Positions 7,922 through 15,510 of a DNA stretch of 64,000 bases are shown one piece after another (positions within the stretch are counted from its first letter, which is position 1; each line of letters opens with the position of its first letter). The notes under the pieces were generated by a model. That model was given only the letters and a program-made list of their open reading frames with translations. It was not told where the DNA came from and ran no database searches. The DNA is taken from NCBI RefSeq assembly GCF_047126315.1, contig NZ_CP138953.1, positions 4,402,001-4,466,000 of the forward strand, given 5' to 3'. Position numbers and translations under genes: made by a program. This stretch comes from Shimia sp022448905 (GTDB lineage: Bacteria > Pseudomonadota > Alphaproteobacteria > Rhodobacterales > Rhodobacteraceae).

Positions 7922-8287
7922 ATGGCTATGAAAATTCGTCTCGCCCGCGGCGGTTCCAAAAAGCGTCCTTTCTACCGTGTCGTAGCAGCGGACTCCCGCA
8001 TGCCACGTGACGGCCGCTTCATCGAGAAGCTGGGCACCTACAACCCACTGCTGCCAAAAGACAGCGAAGAGCGCGTGAAGCTGAACATGGAACGCGTTCA
8101 GTACTGGCTGGACCAGGGCGCACAGCCGTCTGACCGTGTGTCCCGCTTCCTGGAAGCTGCCGGTGTTGTCGCCAAGAAAGAGCGCAACAACCCTAAGAAA
8201 GCCGAGCCAGGCCAGAAAGCCAAGGACCGCGCAGAAGAGAAAGCTGCAAAAGCAGCCGAAGCCGCTGAAGCAGCAGCTGAAGAGTAA
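7922..8287 (+). CDS. rpsP: 30S ribosomal protein S16
   Basis: The 121-residue protein begins MKIRLARGG after two residues and contains KKRPFYRVVAADSRMPRDGRFIEKLGTYNPL, the classical S16 signature. The conserved domain (about 80 residues) is followed by a Lys/Ala/Glu-rich tail (from about residue 85), which is common in Rhodobacterales S16. S16 binds 16S rRNA early in 30S assembly. A strong AGGAG site lies at 7910-7914. In most bacteria rpsP is followed directly by rimM and trmD; here bluB intervenes after 16 bases and starts inside a hairpin. Confidence 0.98.
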   Translation: MAMKIRLARGGSKKRPFYRVVAADSRMPRDGRFIEKLGTYNPLLPKDSEERVKLNMERVQYWLDQGAQPSDRVSRFLEAAGVVAKKERNNPKKAEPGQKAKDRAEEKAAKAAEAAEAAAEE

Positions 8288-8295
8288 GACGGACA

Positions 8296-8333
8296 GTCCC
8301 GGAATGACCGAATTCACATCTGAGTTCCGGGAC
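8296..8333 (+). promoter_or_regulatory. Inverted repeat covering the bluB start codon
   Basis: A perfect 9-bp inverted repeat, GTCCCGGAA (8296-8304) and TTCCGGGAC (8325-8333), encloses a 20-base loop. The A of the bluB ATG (8304) is the last base of the first arm, and any Shine-Dalgarno-like purines (GGA) are inside the stem. In mRNA this would hide the bluB start and could also weaken read-through from rpsP. The regulatory role is inferred. Confidence 0.55.
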
Positions 8334-8933
8334 GATCTGCAACGGCTCATGCAGTGGCGGCGCGATGTGCGCCGCTTCCGCACCGATCCGGTGGACGAGG
8401 CACTTCTTAAGGAGTGCCTCGACACGTTTCTACTGGCCCCCTCTGTGGGACTGTCAGAGCCCTGGCGCGTGATCCGCGTGGAAAGCGATCAAGCCCGCGC
8501 CGCCGCGCTCAAAAACTACGAAGCCGCCAATGCCGAGGCCCTGAAAGGCTATGACGGCGACCGCGCAGCCCTTTACGCAAATCTCAAACTCTCCGGCATG
8601 CAGGAATCGCCTGTGCAACTGGCGATCTACTGCGATGACGCCACCGCCAAAGGCCAAGGTCTTGGTGCGGCGACCATGCCCGAAATGCGCCGCTATTCCG
8701 TGGTTGGTGCGATCACCCAATTCTGGCTCACCGCCCGCAGTTTTGGGCTGGGCGTTGGCTGGGTCTCCATCCTGGACCCCGCGCAACTCAACCGCGATCT
8801 GGATGTGCCCTCCGAGTGGTCATTGGTTGCCTACCTCTGCGTTGGCTGGCCCGAAGAGCTCTCTGACACACCCGAGCTGGCCAAAGCTGGCTGGGAAAAC
8901 CGGGATAACACGTTGCCCATTCAGTCGCGCTGA
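8304..8933 (+). CDS. bluB: 5,6-dimethylbenzimidazole synthase (BluB)
   Basis: This 209-residue nitroreductase-fold protein carries BluB-specific features: MQWRRDVRRFRTDPVDEALL near the N-terminus (FMN phosphate contacts), LAPSVGLSEPWRVIRV (about 48-63), and QFWLTARSFGLGVGWVSILDP in the second half. BluB cleaves reduced FMN with oxygen to make 5,6-dimethylbenzimidazole, the lower ligand of vitamin B12. That fits aerobic cobalamin-producing roseobacters. The ATG at 8304 is supported by conservation beginning immediately after it. Its placement between rpsP and rimM is unusual, and no other cobalamin gene is in the window. Confidence 0.92.
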   Translation: MTEFTSEFRDDLQRLMQWRRDVRRFRTDPVDEALLKECLDTFLLAPSVGLSEPWRVIRVESDQARAAALKNYEAANAEALKGYDGDRAALYANLKLSGMQESPVQLAIYCDDATAKGQGLGAATMPEMRRYSVVGAITQFWLTARSFGLGVGWVSILDPAQLNRDLDVPSEWSLVAYLCVGWPEELSDTPELAKAGWENRDNTLPIQSR

Positions 8934-8940
8934 TTTTGGA

Positions 8941-8955
8941 CCGGGCAAAGCCCGG
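8941..8955 (+). repeat. GC-rich hairpin in the bluB-rimM gap
   Basis: CCGGGC (8941-8946) and GCCCGG (8950-8955) form a short hairpin at the start of a 159-base gap that also holds the very GC-rich text GCCGCGCCCGACCCTCC. There is no T run, so it is not a clear terminator. Its wording resembles dispersed palindromic elements, but no second copy lies in this window. The rest of the gap shows no gene. Confidence 0.35.
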
Positions 8956-9092
8956 GCCGCGCCCGACCCTCCCCACGGGATGGCGCTTTCAGCACCCACC
9001 CAGGGTCAGGCGCGCCCCTCCTCGAGATTCGCTCCCTTGCACCTCCGCCCGCAATCGGAGAAAACAAACGCAAGCAATGCAAAGGCCGCCCC

Positions 9093-9611
9093 ATGAGCGA
9101 CACCCCCTCTGAACTCATCTGCGTTGGCGCCATTGGTGGCGCCTATGGCGTACACGGCGAAGTCCGCCTCAAAAGTTTCACCGCCGAGGCCGACGCCCTC
9201 GAAGACTATGCCCCGCTGCTGACCGAAGACGGCGCTTTTGAGTTTGACATCGCCATCACAAGATCCATCAAAAACGGCCTCGCCGCGCGGCTTTCCGGCA
9301 TCGCAACCAAAGAGCAAGCCGACGCGCTCAAAGGCGTGAAGCTCTTTGTCCCACGCGATCGCCTGCCGGAAACTGAGGACGATGAATATTACTACACAGA
9401 TCTCGTGGGCCTTGAGGTGCGTGACACCGGCGGCAACGTGCTAGGTAAAGTGAAAAACGTGCTCAACCACGGCGCTGCGGACCTCTTAGAAGTCCTGCCC
9501 CCAAAAACCTCGGAAACCGTGTTTCTGCCTTTCACCCTAGCCAATGTCCCCACCGTGGACATCTCCGCAGGCCGCATCATCGCCGATCCCCCCGAAGGCT
9601 TGTTTGACTGA
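9093..9611 (+). CDS. rimM: 16S rRNA processing protein RimM
   Basis: The 172 residues form two domains: the N-terminal RimM barrel (ICVGAIGGAYGVHGEVRLKSFTAEAD, residues about 9-34, with the G..G.HG..GEV motif) and a C-terminal PRC-barrel (YYYTDLVGLEVRDTGGNVLGKV and LLEVLPPKTSETVFLPF...VPTVDISAGRI). RimM binds S19 and assists maturation of the 30S head. The length is standard. A purine stretch and ATG at 9093 fit. The sulfotransferase-like gene starts 4 bases after the stop. Confidence 0.96.
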   Translation: MSDTPSELICVGAIGGAYGVHGEVRLKSFTAEADALEDYAPLLTEDGAFEFDIAITRSIKNGLAARLSGIATKEQADALKGVKLFVPRDRLPETEDDEYYYTDLVGLEVRDTGGNVLGKVKNVLNHGAADLLEVLPPKTSETVFLPFTLANVPTVDISAGRIIADPPEGLFD

Positions 9612-9615
9612 CCCT

Positions 9616-10416
9616 ATGCGCCTCTTGTTCCACACCGGCTTTCACAAAACCGGCACCACCAGCTTGCAATATGGCCTGCAACGCAATCGCAAACAGCTAG
9701 AGCCGCACCTGCGCATCGTGCTCTATGACGATGTGACCGCCTCGGTGAACGCCGCGCGTGACTTTTCCGCCGACCGCACCCCTGAGAAACTGCGCCGCTT
9801 TTGCAAACGCCTGAATACGTTTCTGAAAACGCTCGATCCTACGGACCCGCGCCCCGTCGCAATCAGCTCTGAGGATTTCTGTGGCCATATGCCCGGCCGC
9901 GCAGGGCTTACCAGCTACACCGCCGCCCCAATCCTGATGCGCGCGCTCACCATGACCACGCTGGAAACCCTCGGTCCCGGCACCGACTTGTCGCTGATGC
10001 TGTCCCTGCGCAATCCAGACAGCTGGCTCAAAAGTTGCTATGCTCAGCATTTGCGGGTGATCCGCATGACCGATCCGTGGGAGGTCTATGCCAGAGCTTA
10101 TGCCGAATCCGCTGACCTCACCGCCATCGCAGACCGTGTCGAAGCCCAAATTGGCACCGTGCCGCTCATCCGCGCACCACTTGAGGACAGCAAGGCCCAC
10201 CCGCTTGGCCCCATGGCGCCCTTTTTGGCCGCCTTCGATCTGCCGCAAGACGTACTGGACAACCTGAAGATTCCGGAACAGGCCAACCCCAAAGATCCGC
10301 AGGAATTGCAGGACCTCTACTTAGAAGCCAATCAATCTGACCTGCCAGACATTGAGGTGCGCGACGCCAAAGTGGCCGCCCGCAGGGTCTGGATGGAAAA
10401 CGTCTACCAGGGCTAA
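9616..10416 (+). CDS. Sulfotransferase-like P-loop protein
   Basis: The N-terminus reads LLFHTGFHKTGTTSLQYGL, which matches the 5-prime phosphosulfate-binding loop of sulfotransferases (h.G..KTGTTSL). A later LSLMLSLRNPDSWLKSCYAQHLR block (about residues 125-147) corresponds to the 3-prime phosphate-binding R...S motif. The 266-residue length suits a single-domain bacterial sulfotransferase, which would move sulfate from PAPS to a sugar, lipid or protein. The acceptor is unknown. The ATG at 9616 is the first start consistent with the P-loop position. It is inserted between rimM and trmD, which are normally adjacent. Confidence 0.78.
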   Translation: MRLLFHTGFHKTGTTSLQYGLQRNRKQLEPHLRIVLYDDVTASVNAARDFSADRTPEKLRRFCKRLNTFLKTLDPTDPRPVAISSEDFCGHMPGRAGLTSYTAAPILMRALTMTTLETLGPGTDLSLMLSLRNPDSWLKSCYAQHLRVIRMTDPWEVYARAYAESADLTAIADRVEAQIGTVPLIRAPLEDSKAHPLGPMAPFLAAFDLPQDVLDNLKIPEQANPKDPQELQDLYLEANQSDLPDIEVRDAKVAARRVWMENVYQG

Positions 10417-10496
10417 TGGCCCCTGTTTTCACTGGACCTATAGGATGTTTTAGGCCACAGACCAGCGCAACCCCGTGATCACGCAAAGGCCCACCC

Positions 10497-11294
10497 GTGT
10501 CTGACAAACCCAAATCCCATGGCCGCCTGTCCATCTCCGCCTCGCTCAAACCGCGCGAGCTGATCACACACAATCCGCGCCTCGCCAAAGTCTGGTCCGC
10601 GCGCATCATCACCCTGTTTCCCGATGCCTTCCCCGGCGTCTTGGGCGAAAGCCTCACCGGCAAAGCGCTCAAAGATGGCAAGTGGCAGATCGAGACCACC
10701 AACCTGCGCGACTTCGGCCTGACCAAACACCGCAATGTGGACGACACGCCTGCTGGCGGCGGCGCGGGCATGGTGCTGCGCCCGGATGTGCTTGGCCCCG
10801 CAATTGAGCACACCATGCGCGGCGCACGTGGCAACTGGCCATTGGTCTACCTCTCCCCGCGCGGGCGTCGGTTTGACCAAAAAATGGCCCGCGCTTGGTC
10901 ACAGGCGGACGGCATCACCATGCTTTGCGGCCGCTTTGAAGGCGTCGATCAGCGCGTGCTGGACCACTACAACATTCAAGAAGTCAGCCTCGGCGACTTT
11001 GTCCTCACCGGCGGCGAAATTGCCGCGCAAGCCATGATCGACGCCACCGTGCGCCTGCTGCCGTCTGTGCTCGGCAACGCCGACAGCATCGAAGATGAAA
11101 GCCACTCCAACGGCTTGCTAGAGCACCCGCAATACACCAAACCCGCCGAGTGGCAGGGGCACAAAATCCCGGATGTGCTGATGTCCGGCCACCACGCCAA
11201 CATCGAAAAATGGCGCCACGAGATGGCCGAGGAGATCACCAGGACCCGCCGCCCAGACATGTGGGCCGCTTATGAGGCCGACGAAGACAGGTAA
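10497..11294 (+). CDS. trmD: tRNA (guanine-N1-)-methyltransferase TrmD
   Basis: TrmD methylates G37 of tRNAs with a G36-G37 pair, preventing frameshifting. The SPOUT core starts at SARIITLFPDAFPGVLGESLTGKAL (about residue 35). It carries the trefoil-knot motifs LSPRGRRFDQKMA, LCGRFEGVDQRVL and SLGDFVLTGGEIAA, followed by the DESH..GLLEHPQYTKPAEW segment and the C-terminal tRNA-binding helices. The gene starts with GTG at 10497 and has a Lys/Arg-containing extension of about 30 residues. This extension, with the phrase HGRLSISASLKPREL, is typical of Rhodobacterales TrmD. An ATG exists inside the extension, but the longer form is preferred. Confidence 0.95.
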   Translation: MSDKPKSHGRLSISASLKPRELITHNPRLAKVWSARIITLFPDAFPGVLGESLTGKALKDGKWQIETTNLRDFGLTKHRNVDDTPAGGGAGMVLRPDVLGPAIEHTMRGARGNWPLVYLSPRGRRFDQKMARAWSQADGITMLCGRFEGVDQRVLDHYNIQEVSLGDFVLTGGEIAAQAMIDATVRLLPSVLGNADSIEDESHSNGLLEHPQYTKPAEWQGHKIPDVLMSGHHANIEKWRHEMAEEITRTRRPDMWAAYEADEDR

Positions 11295-11366
11295 CCAAAT
11301 CCTTGCGCCCCGGCCCCAGTCCATGTTTTTGTTCGCGCATAGTAATTTTGCACAGGGACCACAGAC

Positions 11367-11702
11367 ATGGCCGCCAAATTCGAGCTCTACACCGACAAAG
11401 CTGGTGAATTCCGTTTCCGCCTGAAAGCAGGCAACGGCGAAAACATCCTCGCTTCCGAAGGCTACAAACAGAAAGCCAGCTGTGAAAACGGCATCGAGTC
11501 CGTGAAAAAGAACGCTGGCGAAGACGCGCGCTACGAGCGCAAGGAAACCGCTTCCGGCAAATTCATGTTCAACCTGAAAGCCACCAATGGTCAGGTGATC
11601 GGGACATCGCAGAGCTACACCAGCGCCTCTGGTCGCGACAACGGCATTGAAAGCGTCATGCGCAACGCGCCGGATGCCGCAGTGGTCGAAATCGAAGACT
11701 AA
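11367..11702 (+). CDS. YegP-family (DUF1508) protein
   Basis: The 111-residue protein is built of two copies of the DUF1508 unit: FELYTDKAGEFRFRLKAGNGENILASEGY...NGIESVKKNA (residues 4-50) and YERKETASGKFMFNLKATNGQVIGTSQSY...NGIESVMRNA (55-103). Each folds as a small beta-beta-alpha unit, and tandem units are normal for YegP. The function is not established; the proteins are small, soluble and often abundant. The gene has its own AGGGACC-type leader and is followed by a strong stem-loop. Confidence 0.9.
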   Translation: MAAKFELYTDKAGEFRFRLKAGNGENILASEGYKQKASCENGIESVKKNAGEDARYERKETASGKFMFNLKATNGQVIGTSQSYTSASGRDNGIESVMRNAPDAAVVEIED

Positions 11703-11711
11703 CACCTCAAA

Positions 11712-11736
11712 GAGGTGCCAGCTGGCCTGGCACCTC
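11712..11736 (+). terminator. Stem-loop after the YegP gene
   Basis: GAGGTGCCAG (11712-11721) and CTGGCACCTC (11727-11736) form a perfect 10-bp stem with a 5-base loop. A T5 run begins 12 bases downstream. It most likely ends the trmD-yegP transcript or stabilises its 3-prime end, before the separate hydrolase gene. Confidence 0.65.
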
Positions 11737-11838
11737 ACGCCAGACCTTTTTGGGTCATCGTTTCAAATCCAGACGGCACCTCCAGCCATTCCGGCGTCGG
11801 CAACTGCACCTCTTCCCCATTCAGAGAGATTTACCGCT

Positions 11839-12786
11839 TTGTTCGCACGCCTTTGCCGTATTGCGCTGCTCAGTCTTGCGCTGCCCGCCGCTTCCGCACA
11901 TTCCGACGAAATACAGATACCGGGACCATCTGGCCCTCTGGGTGCGGAACTGCTCGCCGCCGAAAACGCCCGCGATCTTGTGATTACAATTCCCGGATCT
12001 GGGCCCATCGACAGAGACGGCAACGCGCCCAATATGGGGCTGGCCTCTGACGTCTACAAACTTCTCTCAGAAGCGCTTTACGCAAAAGCCGTGTCCAGTT
12101 TGCGCATCGACAAACGCGGTTTCTTCAGCAGCGCCGCCGCGATCGACGATCCAAACGACGTGACAATCGCAGCCTATGCTGAGGACGTACGCAACTGGAT
12201 CAAATGGGCCGCACCACAAGCAGAGTGCGTCTGGCTGGCTGGGCATTCCGAAGGAGGGCTGGTGTCTTTGGCCGCGGCACAGGAGCCGATTGAGGGGCTC
12301 TGCGGGGTGATCCTACTGGCTGCTCCCGGACGGCCGATTGGCACCCTTATGAAAGAGCAATTCGCAAATAACCCTTATAATGCGCCGATTCTTGAGGACC
12401 TAAACAACATTGTGACCACCTTAGAAACGGGATCTGAGGTCCCTCAAAAGGACATTCCCGGCCCGGTGCGCACGCTGTTTTCCCCAGGCGTACAGCGGTT
12501 TATGATTGACCTCTTCACATACGATCCAGCCCAGCTTGCCGCCACGTGGTCAGGTCCAACTCTCATCTTACAAGGCGATGCAGACGTGCAAGTCACGCCG
12601 GTAGATGCCGCTCTACTGACTGCGAACTTGCCCAACGCCACCTCCGCTGCTTTGCCAAACGGCACGCACACTCTCAAACTTGACGTGCCAGGGTCCCCGT
12701 TTTCCACCTACACAAACCCTGCGCTTCCCCTGCATCCGGAGTTGGTTGACCACATTGTTGACTTTCTGAGCGCGCATCGCCCCTGA
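11839..12786 (+). CDS. Exported alpha/beta hydrolase
   Basis: The protein has a signal peptide (LCRIALLSLALPAASAHS) followed by an alpha/beta hydrolase domain. ITIPGSGPIDRDGN is the oxyanion strand-loop, VWLAGHSEGGLVSLAA the nucleophile elbow GHSEG (Ser about residue 137), and LILQGDADVQVTP supplies the acid Asp. A C-terminal GTHTLKL gives the His. The set matches periplasmic or secreted esterases and peptidase-like hydrolases. The frame opens upstream at 11647 inside the YegP gene. I place the start at the TTG at 11839 because it sits directly before the signal peptide with AGAGAG upstream, giving 315 residues. It is convergent with the GH25 gene. Confidence 0.75.
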   Translation: MFARLCRIALLSLALPAASAHSDEIQIPGPSGPLGAELLAAENARDLVITIPGSGPIDRDGNAPNMGLASDVYKLLSEALYAKAVSSLRIDKRGFFSSAAAIDDPNDVTIAAYAEDVRNWIKWAAPQAECVWLAGHSEGGLVSLAAAQEPIEGLCGVILLAAPGRPIGTLMKEQFANNPYNAPILEDLNNIVTTLETGSEVPQKDIPGPVRTLFSPGVQRFMIDLFTYDPAQLAATWSGPTLILQGDADVQVTPVDAALLTANLPNATSAALPNGTHTLKLDVPGSPFSTYTNPALPLHPELVDHIVDFLSAHRP

Positions 12787-12798
12787 TACGCAGGCCGA

Positions 12799-13626
12799 TT
12801 ATCGGCCCTCTCGCCACCGCACCCAGGCTTCCGGAGTGCCTCGAAACACGTTGATGTCCACCTTGCCTGCGATCCCGGGCACCAGACCGGTGCCTGTGTA
12901 TTGCCAGAACGTCCAGCGCGCACCGGGATAGACCTTTTGCGGATGCCCTGCGACCGAACGCAGCCAGAACTCCGTGCCGCCAAGGGTGCCAATTCCGGTG
13001 TCCTGGAAAAAATCCACGGTGGTGTAAACAATCGGCCGCCGCCCATAGTGCGCTTCCAAAATCGACAGGAACTTGCGCGCCTCGCTGCGCACTTTGCTAC
13101 CGCTGGGCCGTAACCGGCATGTGCGCGACTGCGGTGTCCACTCCATGTCCAAAACATGCGGCAATGGCGCGCCACGCGGCACGTTCTTAATGAACCAGGC
13201 CGCCTGCTCCTCGGCTGGGCGACAGAAATAATAGTAGTGATAGCCGCCCCACGGGATGCCCGCATTGGCCGCCCCGGCGCGATGTGTATCAAACAGCGGG
13301 TCCGCCAGATCCCCGCCCTCCGTGGCTTTAAGAAACGCAAAACTGACTCCAGCCCGCTGCGCCTCCTGCCAGTTGATGCTGGTCTGCCAGCGCGACACAT
13401 CAATACCATGCACCGGATAGGTCTCCGGAGGCCGCCGGTCCCATTCATGCGGATCTGCATCGCCAAATGTCGGATAGGTCACCACCTGTGCCGCCAAAGC
13501 CCGCACCCGCGCGGCCTCTTCCGCGGCTGCTTGCTGCGCTGCCTGCGCCGCTGGATCATCCGGCCCCGACCGGCCACAGCTCGCCACCACCAACAACGCC
13601 AACAAACCTGTCTTGAAAACCCGCAT
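12799..13626 (-). CDS. GH25-family lysozyme-like lipoprotein
   Basis: This 275-residue protein starts MRVFKTGLLALLVVASC, a lipoprotein signal with the lipobox VASC. An Ala/Gln/Glu-rich linker (about 23-50) is followed by a glycoside hydrolase 25 domain: HGIDVSRWQTSINW (catalytic Asp), FAFLKATEGGDLADPLF, GGYHYYYFCRPAEEQAAWF, PHVLDMEW (second acidic pair) and FWQYTG near the end. GH25 enzymes cleave the beta-1,4 MurNAc-GlcNAc bond of peptidoglycan. Anchored in the envelope, it probably remodels the cell wall. Two alternative upstream starts add 5 residues; the ATG at 13626 fits both the ribosome site and the signal peptide. Confidence 0.9.
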   Translation of the reverse strand: MRVFKTGLLALLVVASCGRSGPDDPAAQAAQQAAAEEAARVRALAAQVVTYPTFGDADPHEWDRRPPETYPVHGIDVSRWQTSINWQEAQRAGVSFAFLKATEGGDLADPLFDTHRAGAANAGIPWGGYHYYYFCRPAEEQAAWFIKNVPRGAPLPHVLDMEWTPQSRTCRLRPSGSKVRSEARKFLSILEAHYGRRPIVYTTVDFFQDTGIGTLGGTEFWLRSVAGHPQKVYPGARWTFWQYTGTGLVPGIAGKVDINVFRGTPEAWVRWREGR

Positions 13627-13717
13627 CTCACACCTGACCAAACCACTGCGCCCCCTCAGTAAACCGAGAGAGCGCCGCGTTTGGCAAGCAAAGCTTTCCT
13701 CAAAAGCGATGCCCCGC

Positions 13718-14107
13718 CTATGCTGCCTTTTTCGCCGCCAAAAACGCCTCTTTGGCCTGATGCCCCTTCAAGGCTGGCAGGCCAATCGCATGGACACTCA
13801 GCACGCCCAATTTGTTGAGCGCCGCAAACACCAGTGCATCCATGAACCAGGCCATAGGTGTGCCTAGACTGCCCCAGAACGCAGGCAGCTCAGCAAAACC
13901 TGCAAACAGGTAATGGCCCGTGGCTGCATGAACCGCCAGCCCAATCCAGAACCCGGCGCAGTAGGGACAGCGCCACTGCTCATAAAGCGTCTGCAAGGGG
14001 TGTGGCAGCAGCTTGAGAGCGCGGTTAAACCACGCGCCCCAGTGTGGCAGGTGTTCCCAAAACAGCTGATGTATCGCGATCCCCAACAAGAGGTTTTCTA
14101 TCGTCAT
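13718..14107 (-). CDS. Small membrane protein with a CPYC motif
   Basis: This 129-residue protein has about three hydrophobic segments and the central motif WRCPYCAGFWIG (about residues 45-56). The C-P-Y-C-x-G/S-F-W signature is shared by DUF1360-type membrane proteins of unknown role. The C-terminus is a Lys/Ala-rich tail (GHQAKEAFLAAKKAA). It lies directly downstream of a MarR gene, and both promoters contain a related TAGTT...AACT inverted repeat, so it is probably a target of that regulator. I cannot assign a function. Confidence 0.7.
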   Translation of the reverse strand: MTIENLLLGIAIHQLFWEHLPHWGAWFNRALKLLPHPLQTLYEQWRCPYCAGFWIGLAVHAATGHYLFAGFAELPAFWGSLGTPMAWFMDALVFAALNKLGVLSVHAIGLPALKGHQAKEAFLAAKKAA

Positions 14108-14123
14108 GATCGTCTCCTTTATT

Positions 14124-14137
14124 TAGTTTGCCTAACT
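14124..14137. promoter_or_regulatory. MarR-type operator upstream of the CPYC membrane protein
   Basis: TAGTTTGCCTAACT places AGTT and AACT arms 17-30 bases before the ATG at 14107. Read on the minus strand it is AGTTAGGCAAACTA, very close to AGTTAGCTTGGCGAACTA upstream of the neighbouring MarR gene. The shared wording supports co-regulation. Confidence 0.5.
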
Positions 14138-14177
14138 TACTTTTTATACCGTACTTCAGACCGACCGCCCCTCCGCC

Positions 14178-14573
14178 CTACAGGCTCAGGGTGTCACCGA
14201 TCTCGTCGTTTATCTGTGTCGCAATCTGCTCATAGACCCGCGCGCCCCGGGCCAGTTTCACCTGCCCCTCCGGTGTCAGCACGATGTGCTGTGCCCGCGC
14301 GTCCATCATGCATTGAAACCGCGTCACCCAGCCCCGTGTCTCCAGCTTAGAGATCATCGTGCTTGCGCTGGCCTTGGTGACCCCAAGCGCGTCAACGATG
14401 TCCTGCAAATGCTGGCCGTGTTTGTCCTCATAGCGCTGGAGGTCCGCCTGTTCCTGAACCGCACTCAGATACTCAAACTCGCTGAAGCTCAGCTCCAGAT
14501 CCCGCGCCGCCTTGGCCCAGGCCCGATGACAGGCTTGGTGTACCTTCTGTAGTTTTTTGGCGAGGTCTGACAT
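14178..14573 (-). CDS. MarR-family transcriptional regulator
   Basis: This 131-residue winged-helix protein has N-terminal dimer helices, then LSFSEFEYLSAVQEQ, LQDIVDALGVTKASASTMISKLETRGWVTR (recognition helix about 63-92) and the wing region DARAQHIVLTPEGQVKL (about 97-113). The length and the VT(K)ASAS.M..KLE motif are typical. MarR proteins usually repress their own gene and a neighbour until a small ligand binds. An inverted repeat with perfect 6-bp arms lies 12-32 bases before its ATG, and a similar one precedes the membrane-protein gene downstream. Confidence 0.9.
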   Translation of the reverse strand: MSDLAKKLQKVHQACHRAWAKAARDLELSFSEFEYLSAVQEQADLQRYEDKHGQHLQDIVDALGVTKASASTMISKLETRGWVTRFQCMMDARAQHIVLTPEGQVKLARGARVYEQIATQINDEIGDTLSL

Positions 14574-14584
14574 GCGAATCCAAT

Positions 14585-14605
14585 ATAGTTCGCCAAGCTA
14601 ACTAT
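14585..14605. promoter_or_regulatory. MarR-type operator upstream of the 14178-14573 regulator
   Basis: ATAGTT (14585-14590) and AACTAT (14600-14605) are perfect inverted arms around 9 bases. The position just upstream of the MarR start codon suits autorepression. The remaining sequence up to 14880 (about 275 bases) shows no convincing gene. A 78-codon open frame there has no conserved look and ends as the rplS leader begins. Confidence 0.55.
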
Positions 14606-14880
14606 TCTATTCCCCTTCCACTGTCAAACCCCTTGCACGCTTGGCTCATCTGCCCTAAACACCGCCTGTCCGCGGCTCTCATGAGTCGTTCGGGCCTGCT
14701 GTGCATTGCATGGGGCTTGGGTTTCTTCGCTCAAAACCGCAACAAAGCAGCAGAGGAAGACAAGAAAAGACGACCTGACCCTCTGGCGGGCGCTTCGCGC
14801 GGACCCGGAAGAAGACCAAGAGTTCTGAGGTGCATCAAACCTTTGTGGGCCAAACCACAAGCATTATAGGAGATGATCCA

Positions 14881-15255
14881 ATGGATCTGATCGCACAGCT
14901 CGAAGCGGAGCAGATTGCTGCGCTGGGGAAAGACATCCCCGATTTCAAAGCCGGTGACACCATCCGTGTTGGCTTTAAAGTGACCGAAGGGTCCCGCACC
15001 CGTGTGCAGAACTACGAAGGCGTCTGCATCAGCCGCAAAAACGGCTCCGGCATCGCTGGCTCGTTCACTGTTCGCAAAATTTCCTTCGGCGAAGGCGTGG
15101 AGCGTGTGTTCCCGCTGCACTCCACCAACATCGACAGCATCACTGTTGTGCGTCGTGGTCGTGTCCGTCGCGCGAAGCTGTACTACCTGCGCTCCCGTCG
15201 TGGTAAGTCCGCGCGTATCGCAGAAGACACCAACTACAAGCCCAAAAAAGCGTAA
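14881..15255 (+). CDS. rplS: 50S ribosomal protein L19
   Basis: The 124 residues match L19 throughout: a DF(K)AGDTIRVGFKVTEGSRTRVQNYEGVCISRK block, GSFTVRKISFGEGVERVFPLHSTNIDSI and RRGRVRRAKLYYLRSRRGKSARI. L19 sits at the 30S-50S interface. The ATG at 14881 follows an AGGAGATG site; upstream in-frame starts would add unconserved residues. rpmE follows 11 bases later in the same operon. rplS is separated from trmD by about 3.6 kb of unrelated genes, so it has its own promoter here. Confidence 0.98.
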   Translation: MDLIAQLEAEQIAALGKDIPDFKAGDTIRVGFKVTEGSRTRVQNYEGVCISRKNGSGIAGSFTVRKISFGEGVERVFPLHSTNIDSITVVRRGRVRRAKLYYLRSRRGKSARIAEDTNYKPKKA

Positions 15256-15266
15256 GGAGTGGTCTC

Positions 15267-15488
15267 ATGAAAAAAGATACCCATCCCGATTACCACTTCA
15301 TCGACGTGAAAATGACCGATGGCACCATCATCAAGATGCGTTCCACCTACGGCAACGAAGGCGACACTCTGGCGCTCGACGTGGACCCATCCGTGCACCC
15401 AGCATGGAACGGTGGCTCCACCCGTCTGATGGACGCCGGTGGCCGCGTGTCCAAGTTCAAAAAGAAATACGAAGGCCTGGGCTTCTAA
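15267..15488 (+). CDS. rpmE: 50S ribosomal protein L31
   Basis: The 73 residues start MKKDTHPDYHFIDVKMTDGT and contain TYGNEGDTLALDVDPSVHPAW and MDAGGRVSKFKKKYEGL, the L31 pattern. No zinc-binding cysteines are present, so this is the Cys-minus form that does not store zinc. Coupled to rplS and followed by a clear terminator. Confidence 0.97.
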   Translation: MKKDTHPDYHFIDVKMTDGTIIKMRSTYGNEGDTLALDVDPSVHPAWNGGSTRLMDAGGRVSKFKKKYEGLGF

Positions 15489-15510
15489 GCTTAGCTGCAT
15501 TCGTTTCAGA

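Noticed and set aside
14633..14869. 78-residue open frame before rplS
   Set aside because: No ribosome site or conserved pattern; the region reads as a leader. It could still be a leader peptide, but I cannot support it.
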